Source of the DNA: Candidatus Latescibacterota bacterium
GTDB lineage: Bacteria > Latescibacterota > UBA2968 > UBA8231
Assembly (NCBI GenBank): GCA_022825185.1
Contig: JAJDYK010000244.1
Coordinates: forward strand, 1-11,828
Direction: 5' to 3'
Length of the DNA stretch: 11,828 nt
Of this stretch, positions 5,862 to 11,828 are shown in pieces. Under the pieces are notes generated by a model. The model had not been told where the DNA came from, ran no database searches, and saw nothing but the letters and a program-made list of their open reading frames with translations. The first letter of the stretch is position 1, and each line of letters begins with the position of its first letter. Both the position numbers and the translations under genes were made by a program.

Positions 5862-6712
5862 GGAATGTCTGGATAGTTCAACGGCATCCCCGTCTTACCC
5901 AAATCGTATTGTGCTATGTGCCAACGCCCCAAGTTGGCGCTGAGAAAGAGCGACCGATCCGGGCCGCAAAAGGCGATATTGGTCGGGGCCGCCATAGCAG
6001 TGCCCTCGTAATCGTCGGCCAAAACGTCGAGCTGGCCGTCGGCATACTGATAGATGCGATCCGGGCGATAGCAGGAGCAGTACAGAGTACCCTCATCGTC
6101 GAAAGCAAGACCATCGGGAACAGTCTGCGGAAGTTCGAATACGGTCTCAGCGGCACCGTCGCGACCGTCGGCCTCGATCTTGATACGAGCCACGCGCGGG
6201 TTGATGCTCATGGCCACATAGAGATATTCACCCGCCGCATCCAGCGCCGTGCCATTGGGAAAGTCTGCCAAAGCGCGGCTCCACACCTCGCCTTGGCCCC
6301 CCGGAGCGATCTTGCAAATCCAACCATCGTTTTTGTGCCAGCCCCCAGAATTGGACACATACAGATTGCCAGCCGCGTCAAAGACCGGGTAGTTGGCCAC
6401 AGTCAGCGGCACCTCGCCCGCGCGGTCGCAATACGTGCTGACCGCGCCATCCGGCTCGACGCGCTTGACGTCCCCGTTACAAACGTACAAACGGTGTTGG
6501 GCATCCTGACAAATGCCGCCGACAAAGCCGTCAACTCGGGCGAACTCCTCGAACTCGCGCCGGGCCAAGTCAATGCGGTAGATCTGACCCGCTTCGCCGC
6601 CGGCATAGGCATAGCCATCGCAGCCCCAAGCAATGCACTCGGGGTGGTCGAGGCCGCTGCCAAAATCGCCGATAATCGCTGAAATTTGGGTGTGAGTATC
6701 GAGAAGAGCCAT
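5858..6712 (-). CDS. SMP-30/gluconolactonase-like beta-propeller hydrolase
   Basis: A 284-residue protein of the SMP-30/gluconolactonase/LRE family (PF08450), six-bladed propellers that hydrolyse sugar lactones at a divalent metal site. Likely metal ligands are E25 or D22 (LDHPECIAWG), N107 (TVANYPVFD), N153 (DFPNGTALD) and D200 (TVPDGLAFD). Blade repeats of the kind GNLYVSN, EYLYVAM and GTLYCSC are visible. No signal peptide is present, so it should be cytoplasmic. The ATG at 6712 has AAAGG (6723-6719) about 6 nt upstream. It lies 78 nt downstream of the DUF4143 gene on the same strand and converges on the dehydrogenase gene with a 4-nt overlap. The exact substrate is unknown. Confidence 0.88.
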   Translation of the reverse strand: MALLDTHTQISAIIGDFGSGLDHPECIAWGCDGYAYAGGEAGQIYRIDLARREFEEFARVDGFVGGICQDAQHRLYVCNGDVKRVEPDGAVSTYCDRAGEVPLTVANYPVFDAAGNLYVSNSGGWHKNDGWICKIAPGGQGEVWSRALADFPNGTALDAAGEYLYVAMSINPRVARIKIEADGRDGAAETVFELPQTVPDGLAFDDEGTLYCSCYRPDRIYQYADGQLDVLADDYEGTAMAAPTNIAFCGPDRSLFLSANLGRWHIAQYDLGKTGMPLNYPDIP

Positions 6713-6732
6713 AACGTTCCTTTCGCAATAGG

Positions 6733-6762
6733 GATGTAGAGTCGGCCTCGACGGTAATTCAA
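6733..6762 (-). promoter_or_regulatory. Weak candidate promoter for the SMP-30 gene
   Basis: On the minus strand, TTGAAT (6762-6757), an 18-bp spacer and TACATC (6738-6733) lie in the 78-nt gap before the SMP-30 ATG. The -10 box is a poor match. If it is not used, SMP-30 would be read from the DUF4143 promoter. Confidence 0.22.
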
Positions 6763-6790
6763 AGTCGCCGCGCCGACAACCCCCTCGGGA

Positions 6791-7945
6791 CTAACGCTCG
6801 CTCTCGTCCCCTGCAAAATCCAGATTATCCACCCTAACGCCCCGCTGGTATTCATACGACTCATCCACCGGCGCAATGACCCAAGCATTTTCCGGCTGCA
6901 AATCGCCGACCAACTCGAAGAACCCCCGCGACGGCCTAGGCGCTTTTGAGAATTTGCATTCAAAGACCACCGTCCTGTCCCCGCGCTCCATGACTATATC
7001 TATCTCCGCTCCGTTGCCCGTGCGGATAAACGACGGTCGCCAGCGGGGCAGCGCAGCAATCAGATGCTCCAGCACCAAACCCTCCCATGAAGCACCGGCT
7101 ATCGGGTGTCCGAGCAACTGGTCGTACCTTTCGATTTCGAGCAACGCATGCAAAATGCCGCTGTCCCTTACATACACTTTGTGAGAACTGACCAAGCGTT
7201 TCTTCAGATTCGCCTCGCAAGGAGGCAATAGGCGAATCATATACGTTTGCTCGAGAATAGATAGATACTTCTTTAGAGTCGGCACTGACACATCAACCGC
7301 TCCGGCCAGCTTGCTATAGTTGATCGTCTGGCCGTGGTAATGCGCCAGCATCTGCCATAGCCGCCGCACCACGGGCACCGGCAGACTCAGGCCGAGCGCG
7401 GGAATATCTCGCTCCAAAAAGGTCTGAATAAAATCCTGCCGCCAAGCAAAGCTATCCTCTGCATCCCCGGCGAGCAGGCTATCGGGAAACCCCCCGCGCA
7501 CCCACAGCGTTTGCCAATCAGCGACGTGCCTTGTCTCCGACCGAAAAAATGGCGTCAACTGCAAATAGGCGATGCGGCCGGCCAGCGATTCGCTCGACTG
7601 CTGGATCAACTCCCGCGATGCCGACCCGAGAATCAAAAAGCGCCCCGGACGCCGGTCGCGATCAATTTCGGAGCGCAACACGACAAAGAATTCCGGCAGG
7701 CGCTGAATCTCATCCAGACACACCAACTCTTGGCGATGTTGTTCGAGAAAGAGTTCGGGTTCGGCGAGTCTGTTGAGATCAATGCGGTTCTGCAAATCCA
7801 AATAGGCCACTGACTGGCCTTTTAAATACTGACGGGCCAGCGTTGATTTACCACATTGACGAGGCCCAAGGATTGCAACAGCCGGGGAACGCCCCAAGGC
7901 TCGTTTTAACTCAGATTCTGCTTTTCTCGGCAAATATCCATGCAA
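6791..7945 (-). CDS. AAA_14/DUF4143 ATP-binding protein
   Basis: A protein of the AAA_14 plus DUF4143 family. With the TTG start it has 384 residues, about normal. Walker A is GPRQCGKST (27-35), Walker B is LVCLDEIQ (74-81), and sensor 1 is LILGSAS (104-110). The TPFF, RGGFPDSLL and LERDIP segments are typical. The DUF4143 part has a winged-helix stretch (NYSKLAGAVDVSVPTLKKYL, 209-228) and a C-terminal PD-(D/E)XK-like core with D316 (GAEIDIV) and E329-x-K331 (FECKFS). Cellular role is unknown. The start is chosen at TTG 7945 because AAAGGAG sits 8 nt upstream and a promoter predicts transcription starting near 7969. ATG 7966 would have almost no leader and no ribosome binding site, but it remains possible (391 residues). 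Confidence 0.88.
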   Translation of the reverse strand: MHGYLPRKAESELKRALGRSPAVAILGPRQCGKSTLARQYLKGQSVAYLDLQNRIDLNRLAEPELFLEQHRQELVCLDEIQRLPEFFVVLRSEIDRDRRPGRFLILGSASRELIQQSSESLAGRIAYLQLTPFFRSETRHVADWQTLWVRGGFPDSLLAGDAEDSFAWRQDFIQTFLERDIPALGLSLPVPVVRRLWQMLAHYHGQTINYSKLAGAVDVSVPTLKKYLSILEQTYMIRLLPPCEANLKKRLVSSHKVYVRDSGILHALLEIERYDQLLGHPIAGASWEGLVLEHLIAALPRWRPSFIRTGNGAEIDIVMERGDRTVVFECKFSKAPRPSRGFFELVGDLQPENAWVIAPVDESYEYQRGVRVDNLDFAGDESER

Positions 7946-7978
7946 TTTGATAACTCCTTTTATCATTTTACATGGATA
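7935..7978. promoter_or_regulatory. Nested palindrome over the start of the DUF4143 gene
   Basis: Read on the minus strand from 7978: TATCCATG, a 5-nt spacer, TGATAA, AAGGAG (7959-7954), TTATCA, a 5-nt spacer, CATGGATA (7942-7935). Both the outer 8-bp and inner 6-bp arms are perfect inverted copies and the spacers are equal in length. The Shine-Dalgarno sequence is the exact centre and TTG 7945 lies in one spacer. The outer arm overlaps the predicted -10 box. It suits a DNA operator for a dimeric or tetrameric repressor, or an RNA hairpin masking the start. Confidence 0.5.
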
Positions 7979-8004
7979 ATAGCCAAATTAAGACGAATTT
8001 TCAA
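7976..8004 (-). promoter_or_regulatory. Sigma70-type promoter for the DUF4143 gene
   Basis: On the minus strand, TTGAAA (8004-7999), a 17-bp spacer and TATTAT (7981-7976) make one of the best promoter matches in the window. Transcription should start near 7969. That leaves about 24 nt before TTG 7945 but only about 3 nt before ATG 7966. Confidence 0.55.
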
Positions 8005-8085
8005 ATAGGGCCGTTGTAAATTCTCTAGGTCGCTTGTCGTCTTTTATATTTAGCTGCATCTTTTTTGAAAGGTTCAAGTCCCTCC

Positions 8086-9504
8086 ATGAAAGGCCGCGCT
8101 AGACACCTCTCGCGCTACATCCTAGCTACCCTCGTCACCATTATACCCTCCATGACCCAAGCCCAGTCCAACCCCGACCGCATCCAGCCCTACGCCGCCA
8201 ATCCGCGCTACTGGCAGTACAAAGGCCAACCCGTGCTCCTCCTAGGCGGCACGATCAAAGACTGCCTCTTCCAAATACCCGACCTCGAAGCTCATCTCGA
8301 CCTCCTGCAATCAGTCGGCGGCAACTACGTGCGCAATACCATGAGCGACCGCCGCATCTACGGCTATGAGGTCCCAGCCTTTCATCAAGCTGCCGACGGC
8401 CTATACGATCTCAACCGCTGGAATCCGACGTATTGGCAGCGCTTTGCCGATCTTTTGCGCTGGACCGCCGAGCGCGACATCATCGTCCAAATAGAAATGT
8501 GGGACCGCTTTGACCACAGCCAAAGACATTGGGAAGAAAGCCCCCTCAATCCGGCCAACAACATAAACTATACCGTCGAGGAATCGGGCCTCGAAACGGA
8601 CTATCCCGCCCACCCCGGCGGCAACCAGCAGCCCTTTTTCTACACGGTCCCCACCTTGCGCAACAACCAAGTCGTGCTGCCCTATCAACAAGCCTTCGTC
8701 GATCAAGTCCTCAAGCACTCCCTCGCCTACGACCACGTGCTCTACTGCATGGACAACGAGACCAGCGGCGACCCAGCGTGGGGTGCCTATTGGAACGACT
8801 ATATCAAAGAGCGGGCGCTGCAAGCGGGCAAGACCGTTGAAACCACGGAAATGTGGGACGAGTGGGACGTGCGAGGAGAAACCCATCGCGCCACCTTCGA
8901 TCACCCGGAGCAGTACTCTTTCATCGACATCTCGCAGAATAGCTGGCAGCGCGAGCAGACCAATTGGGATCGCGCCCAGTGGGTGTGGCAGTACATTGTC
9001 GCACAGCCCCGACCGATCAATTCGACCAAGATCTACGGTGCCCAGACGCATAAAAACCAAAGTCGCGGCATCAACGCCCGCCACGCCACCCAGTGCTTTT
9101 GGCGCAACCTCATCGGCGGCTTTGCCTCCAGCCGCTTTCACCGGCCGGATTCCGGCATCGGGCTAACCCCCCAAGCTCAAGCCCACATTCGCAGCGGTCG
9201 CATGCTGTCCGAGGTCTTCGACTTTTTCAACGCCGCGCCAGATTCCGACAGCGCCCTACTGCGCGACCGCGCCGCCAACGAGGCCTATCTCAGCCGCGTC
9301 CCCGGCCGCCAGTACGCGCTCTACTTTACCGACGGCGGCGCTGTCGGTCTCGACCTAACCGAGACAGAAGGCACCTTCCAAGTCCAATGGCTCGACATTG
9401 TCGCCAGCACTTGGACCTCTACCGCCGATGTGGACGGTGGCGCCGTAGCGCAACTGACTCCTCCCCAAGACGGCCCTTGGGTCGCCCTGCTGACGCGGCG
9501 CTAG
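8086..9504 (+). CDS. Secreted DUF4038-type glycoside hydrolase-like protein with C-terminal collagen-binding-like domain
   Basis: A 472-residue protein. Residues 1-26 form a signal peptide: basic RARHLSR, hydrophobic YILATLVTII, and a TQA cleavage site with no lipobox, so it should be exported. The body looks like a TIM-barrel glycosidase: PVLLLGGT and GGNYVRNTMSDRR (78-90), then VQIEMWDRFD (134-143), then YCMDNETSGD (220-229) with N224-E225 in the place of the acid/base Asn-Glu pair. Residues about 400-472 (RQYALYFTDGGAV, FQVQWLDIVAS, PPQDGPWVALL) resemble the PF12904 collagen-binding-like domain that follows DUF4038. The expected nucleophile glutamate at strand 7 is not evident (TKIYGAQTHK, 314-323). 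The ATG at 8086 gives a clean signal peptide, although GAAAGG is 13 nt away; TTG 8065 is the alternative. Activity and substrate are unknown. Confidence 0.75.
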   Translation: MKGRARHLSRYILATLVTIIPSMTQAQSNPDRIQPYAANPRYWQYKGQPVLLLGGTIKDCLFQIPDLEAHLDLLQSVGGNYVRNTMSDRRIYGYEVPAFHQAADGLYDLNRWNPTYWQRFADLLRWTAERDIIVQIEMWDRFDHSQRHWEESPLNPANNINYTVEESGLETDYPAHPGGNQQPFFYTVPTLRNNQVVLPYQQAFVDQVLKHSLAYDHVLYCMDNETSGDPAWGAYWNDYIKERALQAGKTVETTEMWDEWDVRGETHRATFDHPEQYSFIDISQNSWQREQTNWDRAQWVWQYIVAQPRPINSTKIYGAQTHKNQSRGINARHATQCFWRNLIGGFASSRFHRPDSGIGLTPQAQAHIRSGRMLSEVFDFFNAAPDSDSALLRDRAANEAYLSRVPGRQYALYFTDGGAVGLDLTETEGTFQVQWLDIVASTWTSTADVDGGAVAQLTPPQDGPWVALLTRR

Positions 9505-9559
9505 CGCAATTCTGAGTGCCTTGAACGATTCGAGTTGCAGATCGTCTTGTGAGTTATAT

Positions 9560-9588
9560 TTGCGTCCATCTGCGGATTATCCTATGAA
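9560..9588 (+). promoter_or_regulatory. Weak candidate promoter for the aldo/keto reductase operon
   Basis: TTGCGT (9560-9565), a 17-bp spacer and TATGAA (9583-9588) lie in the 100-nt gap after the glycosidase-like gene. Only about 16 nt separate the -10 box from the ATG at 9605, so the leader would be very short. Readthrough from upstream is equally possible. Confidence 0.22.
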
Positions 9589-9604
9589 CGCTTAGGATTT
9601 CTAT

Positions 9605-10543
9605 ATGAACTATAGCAACCGCGTCCCCTTCGGCCAGACCGACCTCCAAGTCTCGCGCCTGTGCCAGGGCACCGCCTTCCGCCACCTGCCCCGCGCCGAC
9701 AGCCCCCAATCCCTAGCCGTACTCCACCACTGCTTGGACCAGGGCGTCAACTTTTTCGACACAGCGCAGGCCTATGGTTGGGGTGGTGCCGAGGAGGTGC
9801 TAGGACGGGCAATCTCTGGTCGCCGCGACGAGGTCGTCATCTGCACCAAGGTTCCTGGTTCGCTGGCCCCCACAAGCGACGGCGACCCCGGCGAGCGCGT
9901 CCGCTACACCCGCTCCCATCTCACCGACCGCCTCGAAGAAAGCCTCCGTCGCCTGCGCACCGACTATGTTGACCTCTACCTTTTGCACCACCGCGACGAG
10001 GGCACGCCGCCGGAGGCCATCGTCGAGGTCATGGAGGATCTAGTTCAGGCGGGAAAAACTCGCTACTGGGGCGTCTCCAACCACTCCGCCGCCGAAGTCG
10101 AAGCCTTCTTCAACCTAGCCCCCATCGCTGGCGTCGAGGACTACTACAACATCGCCGGCAGCCACTGCGACGAAACGGGACGCTCGCGAGTGGAAATCTA
10201 TGAAGAAGAAATGCTCCCCCTGCTGCGGCGCACCGGGCTAGGCTGCCTAGCCTTCAGCCCGATGGACACCGGACTGCTAGCTCGGCCCAACGACCCCGCT
10301 ATCTCCACCTTAGTCGCCGCCATTGACCAAGTCGCCGCTGACTTGGGCACCTCCCGCGCCGCCGTTTGCGTCGCTTGGGTCTTGCATCAGGGCATTACCT
10401 GTGTGCTCGCTGGTGCCGAGAGCGCCGCACACGTCGACGCCAATCTCCAAGGCACCCGCCTCCAACTTCCCGCAGACGCCCTCGCCGCCCTCGACCAAGC
10501 GCGTCAGACCTATCGCGCCAGCCAACAGGAGCAACGCCCGTGA
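9605..10543 (+). CDS. Aldo/keto reductase, possible aldose 1-dehydrogenase
   Basis: A 312-residue aldo/keto reductase (PF00248) of normal length. The catalytic tetrad is intact: D52 and Y57 (FFDTAQAYGWGGAEEVLG), K82 (ICTKV) and H128 (DLYLLHH). GKTRYWGVSNHS (150-161) and FSPMDTGLLA (217-226) are the usual core strands. The C-terminal LAGAESAAHVDANL (268-281) contacts the NADP(H) phosphate in relatives. ATG 9605 has AGGA about 9 nt upstream. Its TGA overlaps the GTG of the amidohydrolase gene (GTGA, 10540-10543). Aldo/keto reductases paired with COG3618-type hydrolases often oxidise sugars to lactones, as with L-fucose or L-rhamnose, and that is the most attractive role here. It is inferred from the neighbour only. 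Confidence 0.9.
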   Translation: MNYSNRVPFGQTDLQVSRLCQGTAFRHLPRADSPQSLAVLHHCLDQGVNFFDTAQAYGWGGAEEVLGRAISGRRDEVVICTKVPGSLAPTSDGDPGERVRYTRSHLTDRLEESLRRLRTDYVDLYLLHHRDEGTPPEAIVEVMEDLVQAGKTRYWGVSNHSAAEVEAFFNLAPIAGVEDYYNIAGSHCDETGRSRVEIYEEEMLPLLRRTGLGCLAFSPMDTGLLARPNDPAISTLVAAIDQVAADLGTSRAAVCVAWVLHQGITCVLAGAESAAHVDANLQGTRLQLPADALAALDQARQTYRASQQEQRP

Positions 10544-11421
10544 ACATCGTCGATGCCCACATCCACGTCTGGTCCTCCGACTTCGACCGCTATCCGCTGG
10601 CCCCCGGCTTTACGCCCTCCGACCTGTGGCTGCCCTCCTTTACCCCCGCCGACCACTTTGCATACAGCCGCAACGTCGGCAAGGTCCGCCTCAACCTAGT
10701 GCAGATGACCTGGTACGGCCTCGACCATAGCTACATCCTCGACCTAATCGCCTCCGATCCTGAGACCTATACTGGCACCGGCATCGTCCCCGGAGTCTCC
10801 GACGTATCGCTAGCCGACCCGGGCAAGACCATGCTCGCCTTGGCCGAGGGCGGCATTCGCGCCTTCCGCGTGCGCGGCGGCAGTACCGGTCGTCCAACCG
10901 CGTTTGGCCGTTCGGACCGCTGGCTCGACTACCCCGGCTATGAATCGATGTTCCGCACCGGGGCCGAGCACAATCTGGCCCTCAGCTTCCTCATGGGCCT
11001 CGCAGATCTACCCGGCCTAATCCGCCTCTGCCGTCGCTTCCCCGAAACCCCCGTAATCCTCGACCATATCTGCGGCGTTCGCATCCGCGACAGCGTCTGG
11101 CCCGAAGGCGATATCCGCACCCTCTGCAACATGGCCCGCTACCCACGCGTCATGGTCAAGCTCGGCCCATTCCAAGCCCTCGGCAACGGCGAGGCCCCTT
11201 ACCTCGATCTCCTGCCCCTCATCGAGCGCATCGTCGATGCCTTTGGCCCCGAACGCGTCATGTGGGAAAGCGACAGCGGCGGCCCCGTCCGCATGAAAAA
11301 TCCCGCCACCGACTTCGTCGCGGCAATCGCCCTAATCCGCGACCACGCCGATTTCCTCAGCCAAAGCGACAAGGAGCAAATCCTAGGCAAGACGGCCGAG
11401 GACTTCTTCTTCAACCGATAA
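10540..11421 (+). CDS. Amidohydrolase_2 family TIM-barrel hydrolase, possible sugar lactonase
   Basis: A 293-residue metal-dependent hydrolase (PF04909; COG3618-like). D5-A-H7-I-H9 (IVDAHIHVW) is the N-terminal metal motif, H176 (VILDHICG) the central ligand, and D245 (MWESDSGGP) the C-terminal aspartate. EQILGKTAEDFF (279-290) is the typical family ending. GTG 10540 is chosen because AGGAG lies 8 nt upstream and the HxH motif then falls at residues 7-9. An open frame beginning at 10366 is an arginine/proline-rich shadow of the reductase gene. The 4-nt overlap shows coupling to the reductase. COG3618 includes L-rhamnono- and L-fucono-lactonases, so opening the lactone made by the reductase is a reasonable guess. 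Confidence 0.88.
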   Translation: MNIVDAHIHVWSSDFDRYPLAPGFTPSDLWLPSFTPADHFAYSRNVGKVRLNLVQMTWYGLDHSYILDLIASDPETYTGTGIVPGVSDVSLADPGKTMLALAEGGIRAFRVRGGSTGRPTAFGRSDRWLDYPGYESMFRTGAEHNLALSFLMGLADLPGLIRLCRRFPETPVILDHICGVRIRDSVWPEGDIRTLCNMARYPRVMVKLGPFQALGNGEAPYLDLLPLIERIVDAFGPERVMWESDSGGPVRMKNPATDFVAAIALIRDHADFLSQSDKEQILGKTAEDFFFNR

Positions 11422-11455
11422 CTGACGTTACGCAGCATTTGTCATGCCGGCGCAC

Positions 11456-11484
11456 GTAGGGGGCGGTTTGCAAACCGCCCCTAC
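11456..11484. repeat. Intergenic palindromic repeat (GTAGGGGCGGTTTGC type)
   Basis: The left arm begins GTAGGGGGCGGTTTG (11456-11470) and the right arm is CAAACCGCCCCTAC (11471-11484). They pair perfectly except for one extra G on the left. It lies 34 nt after the amidohydrolase stop. The motif resembles, from memory, an interspersed palindrome seen in many environmental genomes. It may also serve as a transcription terminator, but there is no T-run. Confidence 0.65.
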
Positions 11485-11506
11485 AAAATCCGCATCGCGT
11501 ACAAGG

Positions 11507-11534
11507 CTGGATTCCCACTTGCGCGGGAATCCAG
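11507..11534. repeat. Intergenic inverted repeat (CTGGATTCCC...GGGAATCCAG)
   Basis: Perfect 10-bp arms CTGGATTCCC (11507-11516) and GGGAATCCAG (11525-11534) enclose an 8-nt loop. It is 22 nt after the preceding hairpin, with GTCATGCCGG (11441-11450) further left. The trio resembles the common composite repeat that is wrongly translated as FPRKWESS and CAGMT in many annotations, and exactly such peptides appear on the minus strand here. Confidence 0.65.
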
Positions 11535-11552
11535 TGAAGGCGCGCCCTCCGC

Positions 11553-11581
11553 TTGATTCACCCTCCCCCATTCCGTACACT
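11553..11581 (+). promoter_or_regulatory. Candidate sigma70-type promoter for the isomerase-like gene
   Basis: TTGATT (11553-11558), a 17-bp spacer and TACACT (11576-11581) lie between the repeats and the last gene. Transcription would start near 11588, leaving about 38 nt of leader with AAAGGAG (11611-11617) before GTG 11626. This would make the last gene independent of the reductase-amidohydrolase operon. Confidence 0.42.
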
Positions 11582-11625
11582 CCCCCGCAACTAGCCCACC
11601 CCACCATCCCAAAGGAGTCTCCATC

Positions 11626-11828
11626 GTGAAAATCGGCCTCTACGCCTCCATGTTCGGCAAAGACGATCCGCCCACCCTGCAAAGCATCGAAAGCTACATC
11701 GATCACGCCTACGACCTCCGCCTCGACTTAATCGACTTCCGCCGCGACCGAGGCTTTAGCTCCGAAGACGCCTCCTACCTCATCAAGACCAAACTCGCCT
11801 GCATCGAAAAGGGCCTTGCCATCGGCTA
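11626..11828 (+). CDS. Sugar phosphate isomerase/epimerase-like TIM-barrel protein (partial)
   Basis: The first 67 codons of a gene that runs off the window. The GTG at 11626 has a strong AAAGGAG 8 nt upstream. The protein begins MKIGLYASMF, the first barrel strand, followed by YIDHAYDLRLDLIDFRRDRG (24-43), and the visible part ends IEKGLAIG. This matches xylose-isomerase-like TIM-barrel proteins (PF01261, AP_endonuc_2), which include sugar isomerases, epimerases and inosose dehydratases; the metal ligands lie later and are not seen. Its C-ending codon preference matches the three genes before it. A sugar-related role fits the neighbourhood. Confidence 0.75.
   Translation, partial: MKIGLYASMFGKDDPPTLQSIESYIDHAYDLRLDLIDFRRDRGFSSEDASYLIKTKLACIEKGLAIG

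Noticed and set aside
5909..6682. 257-codon plus-strand open frame inside the SMP-30 gene
   Set aside because: It is the antisense of a well-supported family gene, has no recognisable motifs, and reflects low stop frequency in GC-rich DNA.
8401..9141. 246-codon minus-strand open frame inside the glycosidase-like gene
   Set aside because: It is antisense to a gene with a signal peptide and recognisable domains, is valine/glycine-rich and low in complexity, with no family resemblance.
10366..10539. 58-codon N-terminal extension of the amidohydrolase
   Set aside because: It is arginine- and proline-rich and lies wholly within the reductase gene in another frame. GTG 10540 has a good ribosome binding site and puts the HxH motif at the N-terminus.
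11428..11706. 92-codon minus-strand frame near the right end
   Set aside because: It translates the intergenic repeats (FPRKWESS, CAGMT) and the antisense of the isomerase start; a known kind of spurious protein.
1..11828. Depletion of CTAG as a genome signature
   Set aside because: A count by eye gave about 33 sites, only modestly below the number expected from base composition, so there is no strong signal.
1..11828. CRISPR arrays, tRNA or rRNA genes, transposases
   Set aside because: No regularly spaced repeats, cloverleaf sequences, rRNA segments or transposase motifs were seen on either strand.

Overview
Taxonomy cannot be fixed from this window. The gene mix is a phytanoyl-CoA dioxygenase-like enzyme, an SMP-30 lactonase-like protein, a secreted DUF4038-type glycosidase-like protein, an aldo/keto reductase, an amidohydrolase_2 protein, a TIM-barrel isomerase, two orphan ATPase-nuclease proteins and a toxin-antitoxin pair. 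With moderately high GC, no rRNA or tRNA, and intergenic palindromic repeats, this suggests a free-living or host-associated marine/soil heterotroph of the Latescibacterota/Poribacteria kind (inference only). No CRISPR array, transposase or phage structural gene was seen.

Layout. Positions 1-84 hold the last 27 codons of an upstream gene. A 67-residue coiled-coil plus membrane-anchor protein follows (166-369, +). A minus-strand two-gene operon (gamma-glutamylcyclotransferase-like, then PhyH-like dioxygenase) covers 1805-461. A small unknown protein (stop at 2121, +) and a palindromic repeat precede a 515-residue AAA-ATPase/PD-(D/E)XK protein (2263-3810, +). The gene-poor stretch 3811-4199 carries short repeats, a 26-nt near-copy of part of that ATPase gene, and an inverted repeat just before a DUF433/DUF5615 toxin-antitoxin pair (4200-4756, +). 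A zinc-type alcohol dehydrogenase follows 13 nt later (4770-5861, +). It meets a minus-strand SMP-30-like gene (6712-5858) at one shared CTAG. Upstream of SMP-30 on the same strand is a DUF4143 ATPase-nuclease gene (7945-6791) whose start lies inside a nested palindrome.

The right third (8086-11828, +) has a strong preference for C-ending codons. It contains a secreted glycosidase-like protein, a translationally coupled aldo/keto reductase-amidohydrolase pair, two intergenic hairpin repeats, and the first 67 codons of a xylose-isomerase-like TIM-barrel protein.

How the genes may work together: the secreted glycosidase-like protein, sugar/alcohol dehydrogenases (MDR and AKR), two lactonase-type hydrolases (SMP-30 and amidohydrolase_2) and a sugar isomerase-like protein together suggest oxidative catabolism of an unusual sugar through a lactone. 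This is inference from family membership and gene order. The two ATPase-nuclease proteins and the toxin-antitoxin pair are accessory genes scattered among the metabolic ones and suggest repeated gene gain.
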